Assembly: GCA_938041445.1 (NCBI GenBank)
Contig: CALISO010000104.1
Location: forward strand, 1-34,485
Direction: 5' to 3'
Source of the DNA: an uncultured Saprospiraceae bacterium
Lineage (GTDB): Bacteria > Bacteroidota > Bacteroidia > Chitinophagales > Saprospiraceae
Length of the DNA: 34,485 bases
Both the position numbers and the translations under genes were made by a program. This document shows positions 24,701 through 32,011 of this stretch, piece by piece. The notes under the pieces were generated by a model that made no database searches, had not been told where the DNA came from, and saw nothing but the letters and a program-made list of their open reading frames with translations. Each line of letters starts with the position of its first letter. Positions within the stretch are counted from its first letter, which is position 1.

Positions 24701-27593
24701 TACTTGGTCTCTTGAACTTATAGATGATTTTCCAGGAGCAGATGATGGAAGTCTTGATAATTGGACTATTGAGATTTGTAATATCAAAGAAGCTGGACAG
24801 ATAGCTCTTACAGAAAATCAAATATTAGAAGTACCTCTTGGACAATTTTCAGTCCTAGGACAACAAACTTTGGAGACTTCCGGAGATCCAGAGTTGGTTA
24901 CATATACAATCACTTCATTGCCAAGCAAAGGATCTATTGAATTGGATGCGGTCACTTTGGAAATTGGAAGCACATTTACACAAAGTAATATCAATGGTGG
25001 CAACTTAATCTATATCCACAGTGGAGTAGATTTAGAGCCGGATAATTTTACATTTGATATTGTGGATGATACTGATACCTGGCTACAAGGAGGTATCCAA
25101 GAAATAGTGATTCTTGCGAATGATCTCAGTGGATCAGCTGATGTGACTAGTAACGTTAGTTGTACCAATGCTGCTGACGGTGAAATTACGATCACAGTGG
25201 AAGGTGGTAATCTTCCTTTGACATATATCTTAGATGGGACTTCACAGGATAGTCCAGTATTTTCAGGATTAGTTGCTGGAACTTACGAAATTGACGTGGT
25301 AGATGGGTTTGGTTTTGAGATTACGATTTCTGACATTGTCGTGACAGAACCTACAGAGCTCACAATGTCAACAGATGTTGACCTAAATAACATCTCGGTT
25401 AATGCCGAAGGAGGTACTGAACCATATACTTATCTCATTAATGGTGGTAATGATCAATCCAATAATACCTTCTCTAACTTGAGCAACGGTACCTACCTAG
25501 TTGGTGTCATAGATGCGAATGGTTGTGAAGTGTCTGAATCAATAACCATAGTGGTCGAAGGTCTTCAAGTGGAAATTATCTTAGAGAATCGTTTGGATTG
25601 CTTTGGAGATAATGATGGTGCTATCAGCATTGAAGCAAGTGAAGGTTTCCCTCCATATGAATATCGTATTGTTGGACAACCTTGGCAAGACTCTAATGTC
25701 TTTGATGACTTGGAGGGTGGTAGTTATACATTTAGAATAAGAGATAGTGCAGGTAATATTATTGATGCACCGTTTACACTTGACGAACCAGACGAGCTTA
25801 CTGCGTCAGTAGAAGTTATGTTCGACAATATTGAAGTCATTGCTACTGGAGGTACTGGCGAATTGATGTACATGTTGAATGGCGGCGATTCTCAATCTAA
25901 TAATGTGTTTAGCAATCTAGAGAATGGTAGCTATGGTATACTTGTGACAGATGAGAATGGGTGTGCTGTCAGTGTAAGTACCACTATTAATGTTGCAGAC
26001 CTAACAATGACTGCAGAGTCAATAACCAACGTTACATGTTTTGGAGATAATAATGGTTCGTTAGAGTTGGTAGCTAATGGAGGTATTCCACCATATAGAT
26101 ATCGAATAGTTGGTGGACCCGGCTTCCAAGATAATCCTTCATACACAGGTCTAGCTAGTGGTGACTATGTGTTCAGAGTTAGAGATGCCGCAAATTCGAT
26201 ATTTAATCTCAATGTGACAATAGCTGAACCCGATCAAATTAACGTAACAACAACTGTTGATTTTGATAATGTCTCAGTATCTGCTGAAGGAGGAACAGGC
26301 ACCTATATGTATCAACTAGATAATTCTGATCCACAACAAGGTAATACTTTCGCGGGTCTAGAGAATGGAGATTATGCCGTGACAGTTGTCGACATAAATG
26401 GATGTATTGGTGAAGCAACGTTTACAATTGATGTAAGTGAGCTGGAAGCAACTGTAGCTGTTACGCAAGAAATTAGCTGCCATGATGCAGCTGATGGTAT
26501 TATAGAAGTGACTGCAATGGGTGGAGTCCCACCATATGCCTATAGCATAGATGGCGGAACAGAGTTTCAGGATAGTCCTGTATTTACTAATTTGTCAAGT
26601 GGGTTAGCGGAGATAGTAATCAGAGATGCGCTTGGTAATGTCATATCGATTTCTGAAGAGGTTATAAACCCTTTAGAAATCATCGTCACGGCGAATGCCG
26701 TGGGGTCTGACATTATTATTGATGCAACAGGAGGTACTGGCGGTTTGACTTATAGTATCGATGGTGTCACATTTACAGAAAGTAATGAATTTACAAATTT
26801 GGCTGATGCAGATTACACAGTAAGTGTAATGGATAGTAATGGATGTCAAGCTCAGCTGAATGTAACAGTAGCTGCCTTTATTGACTTTGATATTACGGTA
26901 ATTGATGTTACTTGTTTTGGTGATGAAGATGGTGTAATAGTGATTGATGGGCAAGTAGGAGGTCTACCACCGTATACTTTTGTTGTTGATGATATATTAT
27001 ACATGAATGGAATCATCAACAATCTTTCTGCGGGAGATCACACAGTAACTGTCTTTGATTCCAATGGATCTTCTATTGGTCCAAGATTGGCAGTTATAGG
27101 TGAGCCAGATGAAATTGTCATCTCTACTGACCTTGTGGTGAATGACTTAACTGTAACCGCTGTCGGAGGAACGGGTAATCTTGAGTACTCGATTGACAAT
27201 GGAGATAGTTTTCAAGATAGTGGTGACTTCTCTAATCTCGAAGCTGGTGATTTTATGGTTGTCGTCAGAGACGAAAATGGATGTCTATCAATGCAACAAG
27301 TGATTGTAACAATTTCAAATACAGATGACCAACTCAGCAATGAAATTGGGTTGCAAGTATATCCAATCCCATCAAGTGGAAATGTCAATATTGTAATGAC
27401 TAATGTAAACCTCGCGAGAGAAGTACAAATCCAAGTACTCAATCACATCGGCCAAGTAGTGTTTGATCAAACAAATAATTCTGGGCAACTAGAATTCAAT
27501 CTTGACCTAACTCATCTCACAGATGGACAATACTTTATCAAGGTTGTGAATGATAGTCAGATAGATGTAGAGAGGATTGTGATTTTGCAATAA
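21783..27593 (+). CDS. secreted M12B-like metzincin metalloprotease with P-domain, composite SprB-like repeats and T9SS sorting domain
   Basis: A 1936-residue modular exoprotein. Residues 1-18 are a signal peptide. About 30-200 is a propeptide-like region. The catalytic metzincin domain (about 200-410) has HELGHQFGGNH at 338-348, with E339 as the general base. A fibronectin-III-like module is at about 755-845 (NTVYYWRVRG), and a proprotein-convertase P-domain at about 848-1003 (GTWSLELIDDFPGADDGSLDNW). A cadherin/CSPG-like module follows to about 1110. Five composite SprB-like repeats run about 1118-1850. A type A T9SS sorting domain ends it (about 1857-1936, beginning LQVYPIPSSGNV). It should be exported by T9SS and attached or released outside the cell. 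The propeptide boundaries are estimates. A terminator follows at 27627. Confidence 0.92.
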   Translation: MRIYLAVACLFLTFALTSQKTQLWTKVDDTALKAQPFQRDIVPSSYATFELDFSKIKKDLASAPERFSGESRTDLPTIEIPNPNGEVEVYEMMETNVMHSDLAAKYPSIKSYIGKSTTNPRNVLHAGYSHKGFHGMILSPSMSTVYIDVYARGMVDTYVVYHRDSMVRDQAWGCGVEDIDSRVKVDLEAASNQRLAGDCQFRIFDLALACTGEYAQFHGGTVEDVMAEFVISMARVNGVYERDANLTMVLIPDNDDLIYLNATTDPYTNNNGGTMLNENQNTIDGIIGFDNYDIGHVFSTGGGGIAQLRAPCGGGKARGVTGLGNPTGDPFWIDYVAHELGHQFGGNHTQNNNCQRAGAAAVEPGSASTIMGYAGICNPNVQNNSDDHFHAYNLAEFGAFLNGAGGTCPELSPTGNNAPTVTIEQESYIVPISTSLVLTATAADDDVEDVLSYCWEQMDSEVGEIMPPAVTNTQGPAFRSNSPVISPNRYLPGIEAIVANETPDWEVLPAVSREMSWRCTIRDNSDLEGGCTSEVDLDIIFTDEAGPMLVNEPNTSDVIWRVAETATIEWDVANTDIAPVNATTVDLYLSTDGGLTYPTILATEVDNNGAAQVVVPDMLTEEARVMVRGHGNIFFDISNENFSILEPLLPTFTMLVNPLSQVGCIGEEAIYEMTINSILDYDEDVTFTIEGAPAGLTASFQSVTTGSSGTNSLILSGFDDVDGGVYAMTIVGTSIDKVRMQEVELILLDAIQPSVLEFPENGATLINNNNLALTWGVLGGEEEFLVEVSTSPAFVDLVATTTTVESIYDLVSLEANTVYYWRVRGQNQCEIGEYSETFAFQTKSADTCTAFNTSDILPTPIPPDVISTIDINNALVGDYIKVNIDMPHEYVGDMIANLYDPSGNLMVLFDQPGIDNSQFGCSEDNMLVSFFDSAPNTAADLANTCEAGGQYAIQGEYQPINNFEAYEGSDVNGTWSLELIDDFPGADDGSLDNWTIEICNIKEAGQIALTENQILEVPLGQFSVLGQQTLETSGDPELVTYTITSLPSKGSIELDAVTLEIGSTFTQSNINGGNLIYIHSGVDLEPDNFTFDIVDDTDTWLQGGIQEIVILANDLSGSADVTSNVSCTNAADGEITITVEGGNLPLTYILDGTSQDSPVFSGLVAGTYEIDVVDGFGFEITISDIVVTEPTELTMSTDVDLNNISVNAEGGTEPYTYLINGGNDQSNNTFSNLSNGTYLVGVIDANGCEVSESITIVVEGLQVEIILENRLDCFGDNDGAISIEASEGFPPYEYRIVGQPWQDSNVFDDLEGGSYTFRIRDSAGNIIDAPFTLDEPDELTASVEVMFDNIEVIATGGTGELMYMLNGGDSQSNNVFSNLENGSYGILVTDENGCAVSVSTTINVADLTMTAESITNVTCFGDNNGSLELVANGGIPPYRYRIVGGPGFQDNPSYTGLASGDYVFRVRDAANSIFNLNVTIAEPDQINVTTTVDFDNVSVSAEGGTGTYMYQLDNSDPQQGNTFAGLENGDYAVTVVDINGCIGEATFTIDVSELEATVAVTQEISCHDAADGIIEVTAMGGVPPYAYSIDGGTEFQDSPVFTNLSSGLAEIVIRDALGNVISISEEVINPLEIIVTANAVGSDIIIDATGGTGGLTYSIDGVTFTESNEFTNLADADYTVSVMDSNGCQAQLNVTVAAFIDFDITVIDVTCFGDEDGVIVIDGQVGGLPPYTFVVDDILYMNGIINNLSAGDHTVTVFDSNGSSIGPRLAVIGEPDEIVISTDLVVNDLTVTAVGGTGNLEYSIDNGDSFQDSGDFSNLEAGDFMVVVRDENGCLSMQQVIVTISNTDDQLSNEIGLQVYPIPSSGNVNIVMTNVNLAREVQIQVLNHIGQVVFDQTNNSGQLEFNLDLTHLTDGQYFIKVVNDSQIDVERIVILQ
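25140..27345 (+). repeat. five tandem ~146-residue composite repeats (SprB-like)
   Basis: Each repeat joins an A module (xVxCFGDxDGxI, GGxPPYxYxI, QDSxxF, EPDEL) with a B module (GGTGxLxYxxNGG, QSNNxFSNLxNG, VxDxNGC). The A-module cysteine codons fall at 25161, 25599, 26037, 26478 and 26913. The periods are therefore 438, 438, 441 and 435 bases, or 145-147 residues. The copies are diverged at the DNA level. Confidence 0.85.
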
Positions 27594-27626
27594 GCAAGGG
27601 CAGCTTCTAGGATATATGAGTAATTG

Positions 27627-27670
27627 AAATTCCAGATGACATACACGAAGTATGTTGTCTGGAATTTTTT
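27627..27670 (+). terminator. terminator between the convergent protease and Bat genes
   Basis: An 18-pair stem with two wobble pairs (27627-27644 with 27650-27667) has a five-base loop and is followed by Ts to 27670. It ends the protease transcript. On the minus strand the following T-run is short, so termination of the Bat transcript is less certain. Confidence 0.88.
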
Positions 27671-27678
27671 ATTTACTG

Positions 27679-29379
27679 TTATTGCCCAATCTCAGTTCCT
27701 CCATCTATTTCTTCAATTATACTGACTACTTCATCATAGAGTTGGCTATCAGATGTGACACCTGCGTAGATGGCCATCTGACAATCGGATAAGAACTTAG
27801 AAGTTCGCTGAACTAGTGAATCTGGCAACTCTTGTTCTTTGAGAAGAGCTACAACTTGTTGGTCAGTGAACTGTAGATCAGTAGTCGCAAACTTCTGTGT
27901 GATGTAACTATTAAATTTACTACTGATTACCTCTGTCTTAGCTTTGCTATCAGAAGAATTCACAGCTGCGAGCAAGCTATCAAGTTCTCTGATGACTTTA
28001 AGTTTTGCTTGTTTTTTTCGCTGAACGAGAGCATCAAAAGCACCACTCTTGATCAACCGTTGCCGATAACTATAGATGCCAACAACACTTGCACCAAATA
28101 AGCTTAATAGCAAGAAGTAAGGCATTGTTCCGAAGAACAATGTTGAGGTATTTCGGAGTTTTGTAGTCTGACTTATTGGACCAATAGTTTCTACTTCTTC
28201 TACGGATACGGGTCGATTAGCGACTCCTGTTCCCTTGAGGACATTCACTGATAACTTTCTAGGAGAAAGGGTCACATAGCTATTGCTATCAGTATCCATA
28301 TAGGTGAATTTAGGATCGATGATATATCTTCCTGGTTTCTCTGCTACTATCAAATATTCAAATGTCTTAGCATGTAACTTTTGACCATCCTTGACTGTCA
28401 CTTCGTCTTGAATAGTATTTGGGTCATATAATTCTAGGTTATCTGGGAGTACTAAGTCCGGAGCACTGACATATTTGTTGTCACCATTTCCAGTCACTGT
28501 GATATTGATAGCAATCGCATCATCAGTGGTAATTGTTTTTTTCTGAGTGGTTACACTTGCTGTATACTTTCCCACTGCTCCTGAGAATGATGGAGGGGCA
28601 TTAGGTGGTAGTCCTGCTACTTGGATAGATAGGCCGTTAGTTATTAAAGATTCGTTAGTCACTTCTGGAAAAAACCCTCTTCTTCTACCTGTAGGGATAC
28701 TAAGCTGCATACTGACAGGATTAAAATTGTAAGTACCAACTTGCTGCGGAAATAAGGCTATCTTCTTTAATGACCTGGTATAGTATTGTTCTCCATTGTA
28801 CACAATTTGGGTATAACCATTTTTAACTCTTAGTTCCTCCACGAAGAAACCATCGTATTCTGGTTCATTCAGTAGGGTGGCATTATTGACGTCCTTTGTG
28901 GTGTATAGTTGATAGTCTAGTATAACTTGTTGGCCAGGGTAGACTAGTGAATCAGAAACCTCCATTCTGACGAAAAATTCACTGGAATTGCTAGCCTGTT
29001 TACTCGCTTTAACTACCTCGACTTTTATTGACTTGGTTTTAAGGGTTTTTCCTCCTACTTTGACAGTTGCTGGCGGAATCGTATATGTTCCTACCTTATC
29101 AGTCAGCAAGCCATAGGAGTAACTGGCCTTGCTTGTTTTCCTTCCATTGACAATTGAGACAGAGGATGATTTTGCTGGACCTGAGACTACCTTGAATGGT
29201 TTGAAACTTGGAGGCGTAAAGCCGTTGATATCAGCATTTTCCATTGTGTACTCAACACTAAATGTCCTGCCTTGCAAGACCTCTTTAGCACTCGAAGTTG
29301 CATAGAATTTAGTCTGTCCAATTGCGGATAGAGAAGTGAATAAGATTAAGCAACAAGTAAAAAATCGCATGACTGACAT
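27679..29379 (-). CDS. batD: BatD family protein
   Basis: A 566-residue BatD protein. The signal peptide ends near SAIGQ. Three beta-sandwich-like domains follow (starts about residues 24, 130 and 265), then a transmembrane helix (about 418-440, YFLLLSLFGASVVGIYSYR) and a cytosolic C-terminal helical part. Bat proteins have been linked to aerotolerance and envelope stress, but the mechanism is unknown. The acidic, glycine-rich FFGG linker usual between the first two domains is replaced here by a short KASKQASNSSEF. Its ATG overlaps the stop of the preceding gene by one base (TAATG). A second in-frame ATG three codons later is an alternative start. Confidence 0.85.
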   Translation of the reverse strand: MSVMRFFTCCLILFTSLSAIGQTKFYATSSAKEVLQGRTFSVEYTMENADINGFTPPSFKPFKVVSGPAKSSSVSIVNGRKTSKASYSYGLLTDKVGTYTIPPATVKVGGKTLKTKSIKVEVVKASKQASNSSEFFVRMEVSDSLVYPGQQVILDYQLYTTKDVNNATLLNEPEYDGFFVEELRVKNGYTQIVYNGEQYYTRSLKKIALFPQQVGTYNFNPVSMQLSIPTGRRRGFFPEVTNESLITNGLSIQVAGLPPNAPPSFSGAVGKYTASVTTQKKTITTDDAIAINITVTGNGDNKYVSAPDLVLPDNLELYDPNTIQDEVTVKDGQKLHAKTFEYLIVAEKPGRYIIDPKFTYMDTDSNSYVTLSPRKLSVNVLKGTGVANRPVSVEEVETIGPISQTTKLRNTSTLFFGTMPYFLLLSLFGASVVGIYSYRQRLIKSGAFDALVQRKKQAKLKVIRELDSLLAAVNSSDSKAKTEVISSKFNSYITQKFATTDLQFTDQQVVALLKEQELPDSLVQRTSKFLSDCQMAIYAGVTSDSQLYDEVVSIIEEIDGGTEIGQ

Positions 29380-30035
29380 TAAATACGTTTAAGAGTTCTT
29401 CCTGGTACGGCCTCTTCTTCATCAACGGGTGGTGTCATCCTTTCTGGTAATTCCATCCCTCTGAATTGCTCAAACATTGGATTATCAAACAACGATTGTA
29501 GATCGCCGCCAAAGAACTTTTCTAAGTCCATCTCCATTCCTTCACCACCAAATAGTTCTTCCATGTTGAACTGCATATTTTCACCACCGAACATCGATCC
29601 AAAGTCAAACCCTCCGCTAAACGGAGATAATATTTCTTGATCTTGCTTGATATTGGTTGGGTTAGGATAGGTGTTTATTGTTATTGGATCAGTCTCGATC
29701 TCTCCTTTGCTAGTTGTGATAATCATCGGTGGAATATAGTCAGTACCCACCTCTGATGGCAAGATGACATAGTTATATGTGGAAGTCTGTGCGACATCGC
29801 CATTCATCATTGTCATCGTTGATGAGACATTTGGACCACTTACGATTTCAAGATTAGAAGGTAGATTCAGATCTATCCCTTCGATACTTTCACCATCTAC
29901 CGATACTGACAATGTCAATGTATTACCAACTAGTATGCTATCTCGATTTACATTCACTCTAGCTTCAAGATCTTGACCTAGCACATAGGTGCTAATTGCT
30001 AGAAGTGTGCCCAGTAATATAATTTTGATTTTCAT
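29379..30035 (-). CDS. short BatD-like paralogue: N-terminal domain plus FGG-rich tail
   Basis: A 218-residue exported protein. After a signal peptide ending YVLGQ, residues about 22-125 match the first BatD domain of the neighbour (both have IVSGP or VVSGP, a TSTYNY/SKASYSY stretch, EVGT/KVGT and YIPP/TIPP). Residues about 140-200 form a Met/Phe/Gly-rich tail with FGG recurring in MFGGEN, LFGGEG and FFGGDL. There is no transmembrane helix or second BatD domain. It lies between the BatC-like and BatD genes and is coupled to BatD. It may be a duplicated domain that keeps the FGG segment missing from the full BatD. Confidence 0.75.
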   Translation of the reverse strand: MKIKIILLGTLLAISTYVLGQDLEARVNVNRDSILVGNTLTLSVSVDGESIEGIDLNLPSNLEIVSGPNVSSTMTMMNGDVAQTSTYNYVILPSEVGTDYIPPMIITTSKGEIETDPITINTYPNPTNIKQDQEILSPFSGGFDFGSMFGGENMQFNMEELFGGEGMEMDLEKFFGGDLQSLFDNPMFEQFRGMELPERMTPPVDEEEAVPGRTLKRI

Positions 30036-30090
30036 AGTAATAATGTTTTATAAGTGAATTGTAACATTAATAATTGATTCTCTGTATTAA

Positions 30091-30924
30091 TTACCAATCC
30101 TTATCCGACTTAGTTCTTTCGGAATTGAATTTTTTTAGTTTCTCTTGGACCTTAGATTCTTCATCTTGAATGATTTCTAGGAGTTTCATCGCATCTAGAC
30201 TATCAAGTGATTGCTTCTCTAGTCTAGAGCTATCGGCTCCGCCACCCTGAGGATCTTCTTGAGGTTCTGACTCTGATTCTTCTTGGTCTTCATTTTCTCC
30301 TTCTTCGCCCTCTTCTTCTTTGTCTTCTTCAGACTCTTCACCATCTTTCTTTTCCTTCTCTTCTTGGTCTTTCTGTTCGCCGTCTTGTTGCTCTTGATTC
30401 TCCTGTTGTTCTCCTTCCTCGCCTTCCTCTCCTTCTTCACCCTCTTGCTGTTGCTGCTGCTGTTGTTGCTCTTGCTCCTGGTCTTGTGCCTGTCTCAATG
30501 CATCTTTGGCAACAGCCAAATTGAATTTAGCTTGACTATTAGTCGGGTCAGTCTTGATCGCTTGCTTATAAAATAGAATAGCATCTTCAACCTTTCCAGC
30601 CATCAAGTGAGCATTACCAGAATTGTACTGAGCATCGAACTTATCCTTAGGATTTTCTGCAAGTGGCATTGCCCGATTGAAGTATTCAGCGGACTCTTCA
30701 TATCGCTCTTGTTTGTATAGTGTATTGCCTAGATTATATAGTGCCTTGAATGTGTTGCCCTCTCTCTCTGCTCGTCGATATTCGGTCTCTGCAACTGCGT
30801 ACTCTGCTTGCTCATAGGCAGCATCACCAGCCATCAGACTTTTATGTGTTGCTTGTCCTAGAACAACATTTGCTAGAACTAGCAAACCTGAAACTATAAT
30901 TATTGAAATGGAGCTTAGCTTCAT
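30091..30924 (-). CDS. batC: BatC-like tetratricopeptide protein
   Basis: A 277-residue protein. A hydrophobic N-terminal segment ends NVVLGQA and acts as signal peptide or anchor. Three to four TPR motifs cover about residues 27-140 (FKALYNLGNTLYKQERYEESAEYFNRA, DAQYNSGNAHLMAGKVEDAI). They are followed by an extremely acidic, Gln-rich low-complexity region (about 146-235) and a short charged C-terminus ending SDKDW. This layout is typical of BatC. It overlaps the VWA gene by four bases (ATGA), so it is translationally coupled. It probably helps build a periplasmic Bat complex. Confidence 0.85.
   Translation of the reverse strand: MKLSSISIIIVSGLLVLANVVLGQATHKSLMAGDAAYEQAEYAVAETEYRRAEREGNTFKALYNLGNTLYKQERYEESAEYFNRAMPLAENPKDKFDAQYNSGNAHLMAGKVEDAILFYKQAIKTDPTNSQAKFNLAVAKDALRQAQDQEQEQQQQQQQQEGEEGEEGEEGEQQENQEQQDGEQKDQEEKEKKDGEESEEDKEEEGEEGENEDQEESESEPQEDPQGGGADSSRLEKQSLDSLDAMKLLEIIQDEESKVQEKLKKFNSERTKSDKDW
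30219..30490 (-). repeat. in-frame Gln/Glu low-complexity tract in batC
   Basis: The segment encodes a run of eight Gln (near 30447-30470), repeated Glu-Glu-Gly units and long Glu/Lys/Asp stretches. The underlying DNA is rich in three-base repeats, so length changes would stay in frame. Confidence 0.75.
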
Positions 30925-31931
30925 ACTGTCGGTATTGGTAGTGATGATTTACGATAGACAAAGTATAGGATATAAAGCAAAATCCCTATTGCTAGAAAAT
31001 ACTGAAAGTAGCTTGTATAGTCTGAAAATGAGGCTTGTTGAACTTCCTTCTTTTCCATTCTTGATATGGCACTTTTGATGTCTTCGACAATATTATTCGA
31101 TTGGCTTAGGAAGTAGGCTTTTCCATTGCCAGCATCAGCCAGATCTGCAATCATTGCCTTGTTGAGAGCAGTGGTTACAGCATTCCCACTGTTATCCGCC
31201 TTGTATTGCTGACGACCGTTTACATTGACTGGTATCATTGCTCCTTCACTTGTGCCCACGCCTATGGTGAAGATAAATATACCTTTCTCCGCCGCCTCTT
31301 TTGCCGCAGCAATTGCTTCTGAATCATGGTTTTCACCATCTGATATAATGATGAGAGCCTTCTGATATGGATCGTCATCGGAGAACATCGACTTAGCGAG
31401 GTCTATGGCATCTGCTATAGCTGTTCCTTGGGTACCAGCTTGTGAAGGGTTGGCGCTTTTAGCAAATATCTCCGCAGCAGCATAGTCCGAGGTCAGTGGC
31501 ATCTGTAAGTAGGCATTTCCTGCGAATGAAATCAATGCGATACGTTCTCCCTTCAGAGAATTGATCAATCGTTCTGTAAATCTCTTTGCCCGTTCCATTC
31601 TATTGGGTAGGATGTCCTCCGCCATCATACTTTGAGAGATGTCGAGTGCAATCACGATATCTGAGCTTTTTGCCTTGACTCTTTGCTGTTTATTACCCCA
31701 CTGAGGATTGGATAATGCAATCAAAATGAATAATAAAGCAACCGCAAAGTATCCAAATCTTACCCATGGTGTTTCTAAGATGTTAGAGTTAGTCAGTCTT
31801 TCTATCAGTCCGGCATCTGCTAGCTTGAGTAAAGAAGATTTTCTCCATCTTGAAAACAGATAGAACAATCCCCCTAAGACTAAGACTAAAGGCAGTAAGT
31901 AGATAAATTGAACCTCTTGAAATTGAAACAT
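30921..31931 (-). CDS. BatA/BatB-type von Willebrand factor A protein
   Basis: A 336-residue inner-membrane protein with two N-terminal transmembrane helices (about 8-28 and 58-76), a periplasmic VWA domain (about 90-285) and a C-terminal helix (about 308-327). The MIDAS motif D97-x-S99-x-S101 in DIVIALDISQSM is intact; MPLTSDYAA and IISDGENHD supply the other metal ligands. Only one such protein is encoded here, whereas typical Bat loci have BatA and BatB side by side, so I do not assign either name. It is first in a four-gene operon, with a good promoter at 31952-31983. Confidence 0.88.
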   Translation of the reverse strand: MFQFQEVQFIYLLPLVLVLGGLFYLFSRWRKSSLLKLADAGLIERLTNSNILETPWVRFGYFAVALLFILIALSNPQWGNKQQRVKAKSSDIVIALDISQSMMAEDILPNRMERAKRFTERLINSLKGERIALISFAGNAYLQMPLTSDYAAAEIFAKSANPSQAGTQGTAIADAIDLAKSMFSDDDPYQKALIIISDGENHDSEAIAAAKEAAEKGIFIFTIGVGTSEGAMIPVNVNGRQQYKADNSGNAVTTALNKAMIADLADAGNGKAYFLSQSNNIVEDIKSAISRMEKKEVQQASFSDYTSYFQYFLAIGILLYILYFVYRKSSLPIPTV

Positions 31932-31951
31932 ATAGCACTTTCTTGCGACCG

Positions 31952-31983
31952 CAAATTTAGACTAAAAGTCTAATCCTCTCAAA
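31952..31983 (-). promoter_or_regulatory. Bat operon promoter with overlapping palindrome
   Basis: On the minus strand, TTTG (31983-31980) and TAAATTTG (31959-31952), spaced by 20 bases, match the Bacteroidota promoter consensus. TTAGACT (31957-31963) and AGTCTAA (31967-31973) form a 7-base inverted repeat with a 3-base spacer between and overlapping these elements, which suits a repressor site. The ATG lies 20 bases after the -7 box. Confidence 0.65.
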
Positions 31984-32011
31984 TGTCTTAACTGAAAAAT
32001 AACACGTCGGT

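Noticed and set aside
30283-30576. Plus-strand hydrophobic 97-residue frame opposite batC
   Set aside because: It is the complement of the Glu/Gln-rich tail, giving runs of Phe and Leu. It is a composition artefact, not a membrane protein.
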